Assembly (NCBI GenBank): GCA_038254585.1
Contig: JBBSGA010000290.1
Span: 1 to 8,281, forward strand
Direction of reading: 5' to 3'
DNA from: JBBSGA01 sp038254585
Lineage (GTDB): Bacteria; Chloroflexota; Chloroflexia; Chloroflexales; Kallotenuaceae
DNA: 8,281 bases
Of this stretch, positions 1-6,524 are shown in pieces (within the stretch, counting starts at the first letter, position 1; every line of letters starts with the position of its first letter). The notes beneath the pieces were generated by a model. It saw nothing but the letters and a program-made list of their open reading frames with translations, did not search any database and had not been told where the DNA came from. The position numbers and the translations under genes are program-made.

Positions 1-839
1 CCAAATCTATATTCATCTACGTCGACAACCGGCTGGTAGCCGATCGCTTGGTAGATGTGGTTCGAAGTGGGGTTGCCGAGGTCGGTGAAGAGGAAGCAGA
101 AGCGCCGGCCCTCGTCGAGCATCATCTGGCTGACGCCGGCGACGCAGGCGCTCGCGTAGCCTTGGCCCCGATACTGCGGCGGTGTGTAGACCGGCCCGAT
201 GCGCGCGCCGTTTGGTGTTCCTCGGAAAGCGCCCGTGAACGAAACGGGCCGGCCATCCTCCCAGAAGTAGTTGCCGATCGCGGACGAGCGCAAGCGCAGG
301 TCGACGCCGCGCATGTTGCGGGCCCGGTCATCCTCCTGCATAGCCTCGATCGCGAAGGCATGGAACCAGTCGATCATCAGCTCACGGTCGGCGTCGCTCG
401 CCTGGCGGACATGGCCGGGAACAGGGCGCGGTGGGACAACGCGGTCGAGCTGGTAGATGCGCTCGGCCATGCCGAGGTGGTAGGCCTGGCCGGTGCGCTC
501 CTGCCAAACGCGCGCGAAGGCTAAGCTTTCATGTTTCGCCCCGAGCACGCCCGGCGGCGGATGGAATATGCGCACATCGTCGGCGATCAGCCCGAGCGCC
601 GTATCCTCGCGTGCTAACGCCAGCACGAGGTTGTGCGGCGGCGTCATCAATGCCGCGGCAATGATCTCGCCGGCCTGGCGTACCAGGGCGAAGTAGGGTG
701 GCTGCTCGGCATACTCGGGCTGCTCCATCAGCCGCGAGCAGATGCCAAAGATCAGGTTGTGATGCGCCTCGTGTGCGAGCAAGTAGCCCTCGGCCTGCTC
801 ATAGAACGGGCGCACGTCCGCGAAACGCGTCAGCTCCAT
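1..839 (-). CDS. Two-domain GNAT-family N-acetyltransferase, 3' end cut by the window edge
   Basis: The reverse strand is open from an ATG at 839 to base 1 without a stop, giving about 279 residues beginning MELTRFADVRPF. The C-terminal half holds the GNAT acetyl-CoA site: a strand reading IGPVYTPPQYRGQGYAS (about residues 209-225) with the R-G-Q-G-Y-A pyrophosphate-binding loop. It is followed by FLFTDLGNPTSNHIYQAIGY, the usual last strand and helix of GNAT proteins. The N-terminal half (PPYFALVRQAGEIIAAALMTPP, near residues 47-68) resembles the first domain of COG3393-type predicted acetyltransferases. The ATG is the only reasonable start: an in-frame TAG lies four codons upstream, and GAGG sits six bases before it. 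By family the enzyme transfers an acetyl group from acetyl-CoA to an amine; its substrate cannot be read from the sequence. It lies 44 bases downstream of the serine hydrolase gene and may be co-transcribed with it. The protein is nearly complete, since the visible end (VVDVDEYRF) is where such proteins normally finish. Confidence 0.9.
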   Translation of the reverse strand, partial: MELTRFADVRPFYEQAEGYLLAHEAHHNLIFGICSRLMEQPEYAEQPPYFALVRQAGEIIAAALMTPPHNLVLALAREDTALGLIADDVRIFHPPPGVLGAKHESLAFARVWQERTGQAYHLGMAERIYQLDRVVPPRPVPGHVRQASDADRELMIDWFHAFAIEAMQEDDRARNMRGVDLRLRSSAIGNYFWEDGRPVSFTGAFRGTPNGARIGPVYTPPQYRGQGYASACVAGVSQMMLDEGRRFCFLFTDLGNPTSNHIYQAIGYQPVVDVDEYRF

Positions 840-883
840 ACCGATCCTCTATGCTATGCAGACATAACGTAACCGCCGAGCTT

Positions 884-2479
884 TCAATGGAGCGCGGGAT
901 AGATCTGTGCAGACATTTGCTCGATCGTATCGATGCCGTACTGCATGGACGGGTCGGGGTTCGTGTAGATCGCGACGGTATAACGTTTGGTGGGGTCGAC
1001 CACCAGCCCAATACTGTTGACTCCCCAGCCCTGGGCATCCGGATACCAGCCGTTCTTGAGCGCCACGGTGGCACTCGCGGGGACTCCCGCGGAGACCCCC
1101 CAATGTTGGCTGGGTACGACATGGCGCATGGTGTCAAGCGCGTAGCCGCAGAGCGGAGGCGCCAGGATGGTGCAAGCGCCGAGCTTGGCCAGCAGCATCG
1201 CCATATCCTGGGCTGTGGTCATGCTCGCGCCCCACGCGTCGCCGTTGATCGTCGTGCCGGTGAGCCCGATCCGGCGCAGATAGCCTTCGACGGCCGTGGC
1301 GCCCCCGGTGGCGTCAAGCAGCTGGGATGCCGCCGCGTTGTCACTCACCGTGATCATTGCCGCGATCCGATCGCGCTCCCACGCCGAGAGATCGCGGTGC
1401 TCCTTGAGCGCCCGGTCGAGCACTGCCAGCATGATCGGCACCTTGGCAGTGCTATACATGGCAAAGTGCCAATCGCTGTGAAAGCTGTAGAGCGTGCCCG
1501 TGTCCGGCTGGTACACGGCGGCGCCAACGTAGCCCTCACGGAGATGCGCGATCTCGGCGGCGGCCGGCGACAGCTCCTGCAGCTGGCGGACCTGCACGAT
1601 CGGAGCTGTCGGAGCCGGCGGCGGGGGACTGGCCGGCGTGCCGGGCCGCCCATAGCGCCACTCGGCATACTGGCGGCCGACGTTGCCCCACTCCACCTGC
1701 CATCCGGTGGGATTGTCCGGGGTATAGGTCAGGACCCGCCGCTCAAATGCTTGCAGCAGGACGTCATGCGGCTGCCGCCCGACCGGGACGCGTGCCCAGT
1801 AGGGCTCGGTCAGCGGTCGTCCGGCAACGTATAACAGCGTGTCCGTGCCGAGCGCATCCAGAAAAACCTTGGCGAGGTTATGCCCGAGGACCGCGTCGTA
1901 GCCCCCGAAGCGGACGCCATACTGCGTGAAGCGATCGTCCAGTGCGACGGAGCCACCTGGGGAGATCGCAGTGGCGATCGGCGGGTCGCCGGACTGTCTG
2001 GCCGAGCTCCGCGCGCGGCCGTCGATCGAGGCCAGCAGACGCAGGTCGGCGTAGGTAATCGTGGTAGCTGGTAGGGCCTCCAGGTCCCCGGCGACTGGCA
2101 CGCCGGCGGGCTGCCGAGGCTCGTAGTCGCTATCGCCGAGCTGCATCTGGCCGCTGATCAGCTCACGCACGAGCAGGCCCGTGGTGATGTACCACGCAGC
2201 CTGCGGATCCGCGTCGGGGTGAGTTACCTCCATGCGAGCCTTATCGAGGTACCAGACCTGCCGCTGGCCGTTCGGCGCCTGGGTGTACGGCTCGCTGCCA
2301 CTCCGCAGTACATCCGGCCCCCAGGTCCAGCTGCGCCGCGCTATCCCGTCCGCGACCGGCGCGTCGTCGCGCGCCCAGCGGCTCGCTACGGTCGGCGCCA
2401 TCGCGCGAGGATCAGCCGCGTGTGCGAGGGTCGGAGCGAGCAGCGCAAGGACCAACAGGAGCAGCGTATAGCGATGCAT
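884..2479 (-). CDS. Secreted beta-lactamase-fold serine hydrolase with a Chloroflexota-type N-terminal region
   Basis: This is a 531-residue exported protein. Residues 1-21 form a signal peptide (MHRYT, a hydrophobic Leu-rich core, then AHA before the cleavage site). Residues about 50-278 are a region I know from Chloroflexota secreted proteins, with two similar modules (about 72-110 and 241-276). A Pro-rich linker follows (about 279-293). Residues 294-531 match the class A beta-lactamase-related family (beta-lactamase2 type): Ser343-Thr-Ala-Lys346 is the SxxK nucleophile motif, Ser379-Asp-Asn381 is the SDN motif, and Lys475-Asn-Gly477 stands where KTG is usual. I see no clear ExxLN omega-loop motif with the deacylating Glu between SDN and KNG. 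True antibiotic hydrolysis is therefore doubtful, and a peptidase, esterase or envelope role is equally possible. The start has GGAG nine bases upstream, and a plausible promoter lies 40-68 bases upstream. The GNAT gene follows after 44 bases. Confidence 0.9.
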   Translation of the reverse strand: MHRYTLLLLVLALLAPTLAHAADPRAMAPTVASRWARDDAPVADGIARRSWTWGPDVLRSGSEPYTQAPNGQRQVWYLDKARMEVTHPDADPQAAWYITTGLLVRELISGQMQLGDSDYEPRQPAGVPVAGDLEALPATTITYADLRLLASIDGRARSSARQSGDPPIATAISPGGSVALDDRFTQYGVRFGGYDAVLGHNLAKVFLDALGTDTLLYVAGRPLTEPYWARVPVGRQPHDVLLQAFERRVLTYTPDNPTGWQVEWGNVGRQYAEWRYGRPGTPASPPPPAPTAPIVQVRQLQELSPAAAEIAHLREGYVGAAVYQPDTGTLYSFHSDWHFAMYSTAKVPIMLAVLDRALKEHRDLSAWERDRIAAMITVSDNAAASQLLDATGGATAVEGYLRRIGLTGTTINGDAWGASMTTAQDMAMLLAKLGACTILAPPLCGYALDTMRHVVPSQHWGVSAGVPASATVALKNGWYPDAQGWGVNSIGLVVDPTKRYTVAIYTNPDPSMQYGIDTIEQMSAQIYPALH

Positions 2480-2518
2480 CGAGCAGATCTCCGCGAATAG
2501 ATGGTTGCAGCAAAACCA

Positions 2519-2547
2519 AGCATACGTAAGCCTGCGCTCGCCGCCAA
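2519..2547 (-). promoter_or_regulatory. Putative sigma-70 type promoter of the serine hydrolase gene
   Basis: Read on the minus strand, TTGGCG (4 of 6 matches to the -35 consensus, 2542-2547) is followed after exactly 17 bases by TATGCT (4 of 6 matches to the -10 consensus, 2519-2524). Transcription would start near 2512, leaving a leader of about 32 bases before the ATG at 2479. The spacing is ideal but both boxes are imperfect, and chance matches are possible. Confidence 0.4.
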
Positions 2548-2638
2548 TAGAGGCAAGCTGACGTCCCCATCGTAATCCGGTGAGTGGAGCGTCACATCTC
2601 GCCGAGGCCTGCGATCATAACGGGACTGGAACTGATGC

Positions 2639-2654
2639 TGCCGGATCGACGGCA
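2639..2654 (-). terminator. Weak hairpin downstream of the PAP2 gene
   Basis: TGCCG (2639-2643) and CGGCA (2650-2654) form a 5-bp stem with a 6-base loop, 39 bases past the PAP2 stop codon. No T-run follows on the minus strand, so it is at best a poor intrinsic terminator. The remaining bases of the 2480-2692 gap hold nothing else I can support besides the promoter at 2519-2547. Confidence 0.15.
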
Positions 2655-2692
2655 TCACAGACCGAGAGCGGCGCTTACGTGGGCAGCGGGAC

Positions 2693-3199
2693 TTACGAGT
2701 GAGAAAAGCTGAGGCTTGCCAGCAGTCTGCTCAATGTTTCGTCGATGGGTTTCACGCGTTTCAGGATAGACAATGCGATCAAGACGGCGAGAAAAGCGAT
2801 GATCGTGCTCCCGAGAATGTCGACGGGATGATGGACCTGCGCCATAACCCGCGATACGCCGACGAGAAGGCCGAGCACGAACAACAGGAGCCCAAGTTTC
2901 CGGTAGAAAGCCATAACGACCGCGGCAACGGTCATGCTGAGCAAGGTGTGATCGGATGGAAATCCATTATCTGCCGCGTGCGCGATCAACGGTCGTAGAT
3001 GCTCGACGACAAAAGGTCGTGGATCGACGTAGAGGTATCCGGCGATCAGCGCGACGAACAAAGAAGCTGGAAAAGCGAGGATACCCAGCTTGAGCATCTC
3101 GATCTTCATCGCGCGATTCGATAACAGCCACGCGAGGACACCTATGAAGACAATCGGCAGAAAGAGATAGGTCGCGGCCAAGGTGATCAACAAATCCAT
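2693..3199 (-). CDS. PAP2-superfamily membrane phosphatase (undecaprenyl-diphosphatase BcrC-like)
   Basis: This 168-residue, mostly hydrophobic protein has about five membrane segments (near residues 3-26, 38-57, 86-98, 101-117 and 127-146). It carries most of the PAP2 phosphatase signature. Motif 1 is Arg61-Pro62 in VDPRPF. Motif 2 is Pro81-Ser-Asp-His84, the PSDH variant of PSGH that is common in BcrC-type enzymes. Motif 3 is Ser116-Arg117, then His123 and Asp127, with the expected spacing. The lysine that usually opens motif 1 seven residues before the Arg is absent; a Gly stands there. The family dephosphorylates lipid phosphates at the membrane, and BcrC-type members recycle undecaprenyl diphosphate and affect bacitracin tolerance, so a cell-wall lipid carrier role is inferred here. 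The gene is visibly lower in GC (about 50-53% in three 60-base stretches) than its neighbours (one aminotransferase stretch is about 72%). No clear ribosome binding site precedes the ATG. Confidence 0.87.
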   Translation of the reverse strand: MDLLITLAATYLFLPIVFIGVLAWLLSNRAMKIEMLKLGILAFPASLFVALIAGYLYVDPRPFVVEHLRPLIAHAADNGFPSDHTLLSMTVAAVVMAFYRKLGLLLFVLGLLVGVSRVMAQVHHPVDILGSTIIAFLAVLIALSILKRVKPIDETLSRLLASLSFSHS

Positions 3200-3205
3200 A
3201 GCGCC

Positions 3206-3211
3206 AGTATA
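3206..3211 (-). promoter_or_regulatory. Possible -10 box giving a leaderless PAP2 transcript
   Basis: On the minus strand, TATACT (5 of 6 matches to TATAAT) ends six bases before the PAP2 ATG at 3199, so transcription would begin at or next to the start codon. No Shine-Dalgarno sequence lies between, which fits a leaderless message. No convincing -35 box was found at 16-18 bases spacing (the region reads TCTCGC), so the call is tentative. Confidence 0.3.
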
Positions 3212-3264
3212 CCGAAATCCCGACGGATGCGAGAGGGCGAAGTGGGCACATGGCCGATGGCCGC

Positions 3265-4521
3265 CTACGTCGTTTGCGCGGCGCGCCGGATCTTTGCCAC
3301 GGCCTTCAGGATGTCGTCCATATCGGCGCGCGTGCCGAGCAGCGCGCTTTGGCTGCCGAGCCAGATACCTTCTTCGTCACACACTTTTTCTGTGACTGGG
3401 CAGTCTGGCACCACGTAGGGCGTACCGGCCGGGTCGAGCTTCAGTGCCTGCCGCAGCTTCTGCGTGCCGGTCTGTATCCCGCCCGTGCAATAGAGCGGCA
3501 CGTAGCCGCGCGTGGCAGGGATACCTTCGGCCTGCAGCGCCGCGGTGAACCGCTCGCGCGACCAGCCGCCGAAGGCTTCAGGCTGATAGCGGACGATCAC
3601 CAGATGATAGGCATGGCGGGTGACACGTGCGTCCGAGCGCTGTGGGACCAGCCCGCCGATCTCGCGCAGACCGGCGGTGAGGTAGTCGCCGTTCTCGGCG
3701 CGGCGCGCCGCCCACTCCTCCATCCGGCTCAGCTGCACGCGTAAGACGGCCGCCTGGAACTGCGCCATGCGGAAGTTCGTGCCCAAGCTATCGTGCCGGT
3801 ACCAGGCGCCGTCGCGCACCCGCCCGCAGTTCTTGAACTCCCAGCAGCGCTCCGCCAGCTCAGGGTCGTCCGTCAACACCATCCCGCCCTCGCCGGCGTT
3901 GATGTTCTTGGAGGACTGGAAGCTGAAGCAGCCCACGTTGCCGATAGTGCCCACCGGTCTATCCCGCCAACATGCGCCTTGCGCCTGGCAAGCATCCTCG
4001 ATCACCCGCAGATCGTGCCGGCGCGCCAGGTCGACCAGCCGATCCATATCGGCCGGGTAGCCGCCGATGTGGACCGGGATGATCGCGCGCGTGCGCTCCG
4101 TGATCGTAGCTGCCACGGCGTCGGGAGCGAGCGTGCAGGTCTCGGGGTCGATATCCGCGAACACAGGGATCGCCCCGACCAGCAGGCAGGCCGCCGCGGT
4201 GGCGATGAAGGTATACGGTGGGACGATCACCTCGTCGCCGTAGCTCACACCCGCCGCGCGCAGGGCCACCTCGAGCGCGGCGGTGCCCGTCGGGACCGTC
4301 AGGGCAAAGTGCGCGCTGTGCCACCGCGCAAACTCACGCTCGAGCAGCTCGGTCTCCTCCCCTCCGGCGCCCCATAGGCCGGAGCGCAGCGTACGCAGCA
4401 GTGCCTGCTCCTCACGCTCGTCCCAGATCGGCCACGCCTGGAACGGCTGCTGCCGTACTGGTGTGCCTCCATCGACGGCTAATTTCTCCTCGCTTCCGGC
4501 TTCGAACGTCATGTGCTTCAC
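3265..4521 (-). CDS. DegT/DnrJ/EryC1/StrS-family PLP-dependent aminotransferase
   Basis: This 418-residue protein is full length for the family, which transfers an amino group, usually from glutamate or glutamine, to keto-sugars or inososes using pyridoxal phosphate. It opens with LAVDGGTPVR and WPIWDEREEQAL, typical of the branch that includes scyllo-inosose aminotransferases. Cofactor contacts are visible: Gly79-Thr-Ala (phosphate cup), Asp176 and Gln179 in VIEDACQAQG, and the Schiff-base Lys205 in FSFQSSKNINAGEGG. Later landmarks are GTNFRMAQFQAAVL (about 247-260) and the C-terminal VPDCPVTEKVCDEEGIWLG. The first codon may be GTG at 4521, which overlaps the ceramidase-like stop (TAGTG), or ATG at 4512, three codons in. 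The upstream GGAG is only two bases from the GTG but eleven from the ATG, so the ATG may be the real start. The overlap implies translational coupling. The exact substrate is unknown. Confidence 0.94.
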   Translation of the reverse strand: MKHMTFEAGSEEKLAVDGGTPVRQQPFQAWPIWDEREEQALLRTLRSGLWGAGGEETELLEREFARWHSAHFALTVPTGTAALEVALRAAGVSYGDEVIVPPYTFIATAAACLLVGAIPVFADIDPETCTLAPDAVAATITERTRAIIPVHIGGYPADMDRLVDLARRHDLRVIEDACQAQGACWRDRPVGTIGNVGCFSFQSSKNINAGEGGMVLTDDPELAERCWEFKNCGRVRDGAWYRHDSLGTNFRMAQFQAAVLRVQLSRMEEWAARRAENGDYLTAGLREIGGLVPQRSDARVTRHAYHLVIVRYQPEAFGGWSRERFTAALQAEGIPATRGYVPLYCTGGIQTGTQKLRQALKLDPAGTPYVVPDCPVTEKVCDEEGIWLGSQSALLGTRADMDDILKAVAKIRRAAQTT

Positions 4522-5834
4522 TACTCCACTACCGCCTTGATCAGCTCCAGTGCCGTGGCCACGACGATCTCCCCCGCGTCCGGCGCTACCGCGGCGGGGT
4601 ACCCATAGTAACGATAGGCTGTATCCACCTCATAGCCGCCCTGAGCGTACGCGGCGCGCGTCGGGATGTAGCCGAGATTGCCGTTGGTATAGCTCAAGAC
4701 AAGTGTACGCGGCAGCGCCGCGGCCCGCTTGATCGCCAGCCCCAGCTCGGCGAAGAGCTCCCCCGGCACGCCAACCAGCGCCAGATCGCCCAGCGCGATC
4801 ACCTGGATCTCCGCCGTGACGTGATCGGGCACGTCGCCCGCCCGGCGCGACTTCAGCGTCGTCTCTGCCCAATCCAGCATCGCGGCTGCCACCCTGTAGC
4901 GCTCGCCGGATGGCTCGTCCACCGTATGAGCCATCTCCTCCCGATAGGTCGCCGCCAGCTCGGCCAGCTGCGCGATGGCAGGCACAGGCTGCAGCGGGAG
5001 GCTTAGAGAGCGGCTTGCGACGCGCAACGGGGCTGGCCTGGACGGCGCCAGACCCATCCAGGCCGTGGCCGCGGCATCGGTCAGCGAGTGGCCGACCATC
5101 TCCACGAGCGCGAAGCTCCGCCGGAGCTCGCGCCTGGTACCTACCACCGCCGAGGGGTTGACGTCACCACAGGCGCCGTTGGCAAAGAGGACCGTAGCGC
5201 CGGTTGCGCGCTCCAACCCGTCGACGAGCACACCTGGGTAGTCAGCCGATATAAGCCGGTTGCCCGGCCCCCCGGCGACCGGATGGCAGCCGAAGACGAG
5301 CAAGGCAGCCAGAGGTCTGCCCTCGGTATCGTCCACGCGCGCGATCCCAAGCTCTGGGTCGATTGGTCCCCCCGGCTGCCGGCGGTTGTGGCTGACGTCC
5401 GGCCCAGCTACTGCTGTGGTGGCCATCTGCGATGGTCGCCTGGACGATGCGGCGGTCCGTGCTACGCGACGAAGCTTCCGCGCCAGGTCCGCCATCCAGC
5501 CGGGATCGACGGCGCCGCAGCGACGCAGGAAGATCGATGCCGGGGCGGCGTGCGTATGCGACGCCGCGATCATGATGTGGGCGCCCGGAATACCGGTCTC
5601 GTGCTCGATCTGCCGGCGAATACGGTCGACGAATGCCACCTCGAGGCCCAGCAGGTCGCAGGCGATGATCAAGGCCTGGGTCTGCCCATCATCCAGGGCC
5701 AGCGCCCGTGCGTAGACCGGATCGTGGATCCCCACCGACGGACCATCGCGCATCAGGAAGCCGGCAAGGTCGACTCCCACGGTCGGTGTTATATCGATGC
5801 GCGCAGCGCCGGCCCACAACCCTGTGTCATTCAT
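4521..5834 (-). CDS. Neutral/alkaline ceramidase-domain amidohydrolase, apparently cytoplasmic
   Basis: This 437-residue protein matches the N-terminal catalytic domain of neutral/alkaline non-lysosomal ceramidases, zinc enzymes that cleave the N-acyl bond of ceramide. Visible landmarks in order are: AARIDITPTVGVDLAGF (residues 10-26), Ser92-His-Thr-His95, GCHP with His184, SADYPG (196-201), NGACGDVNP (219-227), VPGE with Glu359, YTNGNLGYIPT (382-392) and GGYE with Tyr401. Known ceramidase zinc ligands are two His, one Glu and one Tyr; the His93/95 pair, His184, Glu359 and Tyr401 are the likely equivalents. It lacks a signal peptide and the C-terminal Ig-like domain of secreted ceramidases, so it probably acts inside the cell and perhaps not on ceramide. 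GGAGG lies eleven bases before the ATG. It is co-directional and overlapping with the aminotransferase gene, which points to an amino-sugar or aminocyclitol amide as a possible substrate (inference). Confidence 0.9.
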   Translation of the reverse strand: MNDTGLWAGAARIDITPTVGVDLAGFLMRDGPSVGIHDPVYARALALDDGQTQALIIACDLLGLEVAFVDRIRRQIEHETGIPGAHIMIAASHTHAAPASIFLRRCGAVDPGWMADLARKLRRVARTAASSRRPSQMATTAVAGPDVSHNRRQPGGPIDPELGIARVDDTEGRPLAALLVFGCHPVAGGPGNRLISADYPGVLVDGLERATGATVLFANGACGDVNPSAVVGTRRELRRSFALVEMVGHSLTDAAATAWMGLAPSRPAPLRVASRSLSLPLQPVPAIAQLAELAATYREEMAHTVDEPSGERYRVAAAMLDWAETTLKSRRAGDVPDHVTAEIQVIALGDLALVGVPGELFAELGLAIKRAAALPRTLVLSYTNGNLGYIPTRAAYAQGGYEVDTAYRYYGYPAAVAPDAGEIVVATALELIKAVVE

Positions 5835-5890
5835 GCAGTCTCAGACCTCCGGTCCAGCCTTCCTTCGGGCGCTAAGCAACACTGTGCGGC

Positions 5891-5899
5891 ATTCTAACA
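5891..5899 (-). promoter_or_regulatory. Putative extended -10 promoter of the ceramidase-like/aminotransferase operon
   Basis: On the minus strand the bases read TGTTAGAAT: TAGAAT matches five of six -10 positions and is directly preceded by TGn, the extended -10 element. Transcription would begin near 5884, about 50 bases before the ATG at 5834. The -35 region (TGGGAG at 17 bases) is poor, as is usual for extended -10 promoters. Confidence 0.4.
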
Positions 5900-5951
5900 G
5901 GTCGTCCCAGCCGCTCCCAGCGTCCTTGGAGCACGATGACTCGCGCAGGTG

Positions 5952-5960
5952 TGGTACGAT
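5952..5960 (+). promoter_or_regulatory. Putative extended -10 promoter of the DUF6232-like gene
   Basis: The plus strand reads TGGTACGAT: TACGAT matches four of six -10 positions and is preceded by TGn. Transcription would start near 5967, leaving a leader of about 68 bases. No good -35 box is present. It lies back to back with the minus-strand promoter at 5891-5899, about 52 bases apart. Confidence 0.3.
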
Positions 5961-6024
5961 CTCCCGAGGCCACAGCGGGCTTCAGGGCAAGGTTTTTGAC
6001 CGGCCCATAACCGCGAATAGTCAT

Positions 6025-6032
6025 GGAGGGAG
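6025..6032 (+). promoter_or_regulatory. Shine-Dalgarno sequence that fixes the start at 6035
   Basis: GGAGGGAG is a strong ribosome binding site; its GGAGG core ends five bases before the ATG at 6035. It overlaps an earlier in-frame ATG at 6023, which has no such site and is therefore unlikely to be the start. Confidence 0.7.
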
Positions 6033-6034
6033 CT

Positions 6035-6430
6035 ATGGCCGAGCCGGCTCTGCTGAACGAAGGCACGATCCAGGTGACGCGCCGGCGCCTCGTGCTGCCG
6101 GACCACACCTATCTCCTGAGCGACATCACCGCGGTCCACATTACGACGGGGCCGCTGCCGCGCATTTTAGTCGTGTTGGCGATCCTGCTGGGCATCACCG
6201 CCCTTACGAGCGGACTGCAGGCCGGAAGTCTCGCGGTCGGGCTGCTCGGGCTGGCCTTCCTCGGTCTCGCAGCTGTGCTCTGGTGGCGCGCACGCCACAC
6301 CTATCGCCTGGTCCTCAGGACTCCCAAGGGGGAAACGCCGGTGCTGGTCAGCACCAACCGGCAGCTCATCAACCGGGTCGTCGACGCGATCGACGCCGTG
6401 ATCGTGGCGCGCGGGAGGGCCGGTGAGTAA
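6035..6430 (+). CDS. Small two-helix membrane protein, DUF6232-like
   Basis: This 131-residue protein has an N-terminal beta-rich stretch (TIQVTRRRLVLPDHTYLLSDITAVHI, residues 11-36, shown here only to mark the region's ends as T11 and I36). Two hydrophobic segments follow (about 43-60 and 64-83), then a basic stop (WWRARHTYRL) and a C-terminal amphipathic part (VLVSTNRQLINRVVDAIDAV). This order resembles the DUF6232 family as I recall it: a PH-like or YcxB-like N-terminal strand set with a helix hairpin inserted. No function is known for the family and none can be read here. A start at 6023 would add MEGA, but the ribosome binding site favours 6035. It is transcribed away from the ceramidase-like gene and towards the MFS gene, and appears monocistronic. 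Confidence 0.75.
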   Translation: MAEPALLNEGTIQVTRRRLVLPDHTYLLSDITAVHITTGPLPRILVVLAILLGITALTSGLQAGSLAVGLLGLAFLGLAAVLWWRARHTYRLVLRTPKGETPVLVSTNRQLINRVVDAIDAVIVARGRAGE

Positions 6431-6524
6431 GCGAGCGGCGAGTACGTAGAGACGGCTGCAGCGAGCAAGGGCGATTGCACACCGAAATAACCCTAGTCGA
6501 AGTCGGCTTGGATGCCCCGAGGAC

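Noticed and set aside
840..888. TTGAAA (overlapping the serine hydrolase stop) with TATGTC as a promoter for the GNAT gene
   Set aside because: The spacing is only 15 bases and the -10 match is 3 of 6, too weak to list; co-transcription with the gene upstream is as likely.
698..1834. A 378-codon open frame on the plus strand
   Set aside because: It lies entirely antisense to the serine hydrolase and the GNAT start, is rich in Arg/Ala/Pro/His with no recognisable domain, and is a by-product of high GC on the opposite strand.
2386..2658. A 90-codon open frame on the minus strand covering the gap upstream of the serine hydrolase
   Set aside because: It overlaps the signal peptide coding region in another frame, contains the promoter candidate, is Arg-rich and resembles no family.
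3243..3264. Short GGCC-ATC-GGCC inverted repeat after the aminotransferase stop as a terminator
   Set aside because: The stem is only four to five pairs with a three-base loop and no T-run follows.
5088..5897. A 269-codon open frame on the plus strand
   Set aside because: It is antisense to the ceramidase-like gene, whose motifs are unmistakable, and crosses its promoter region.
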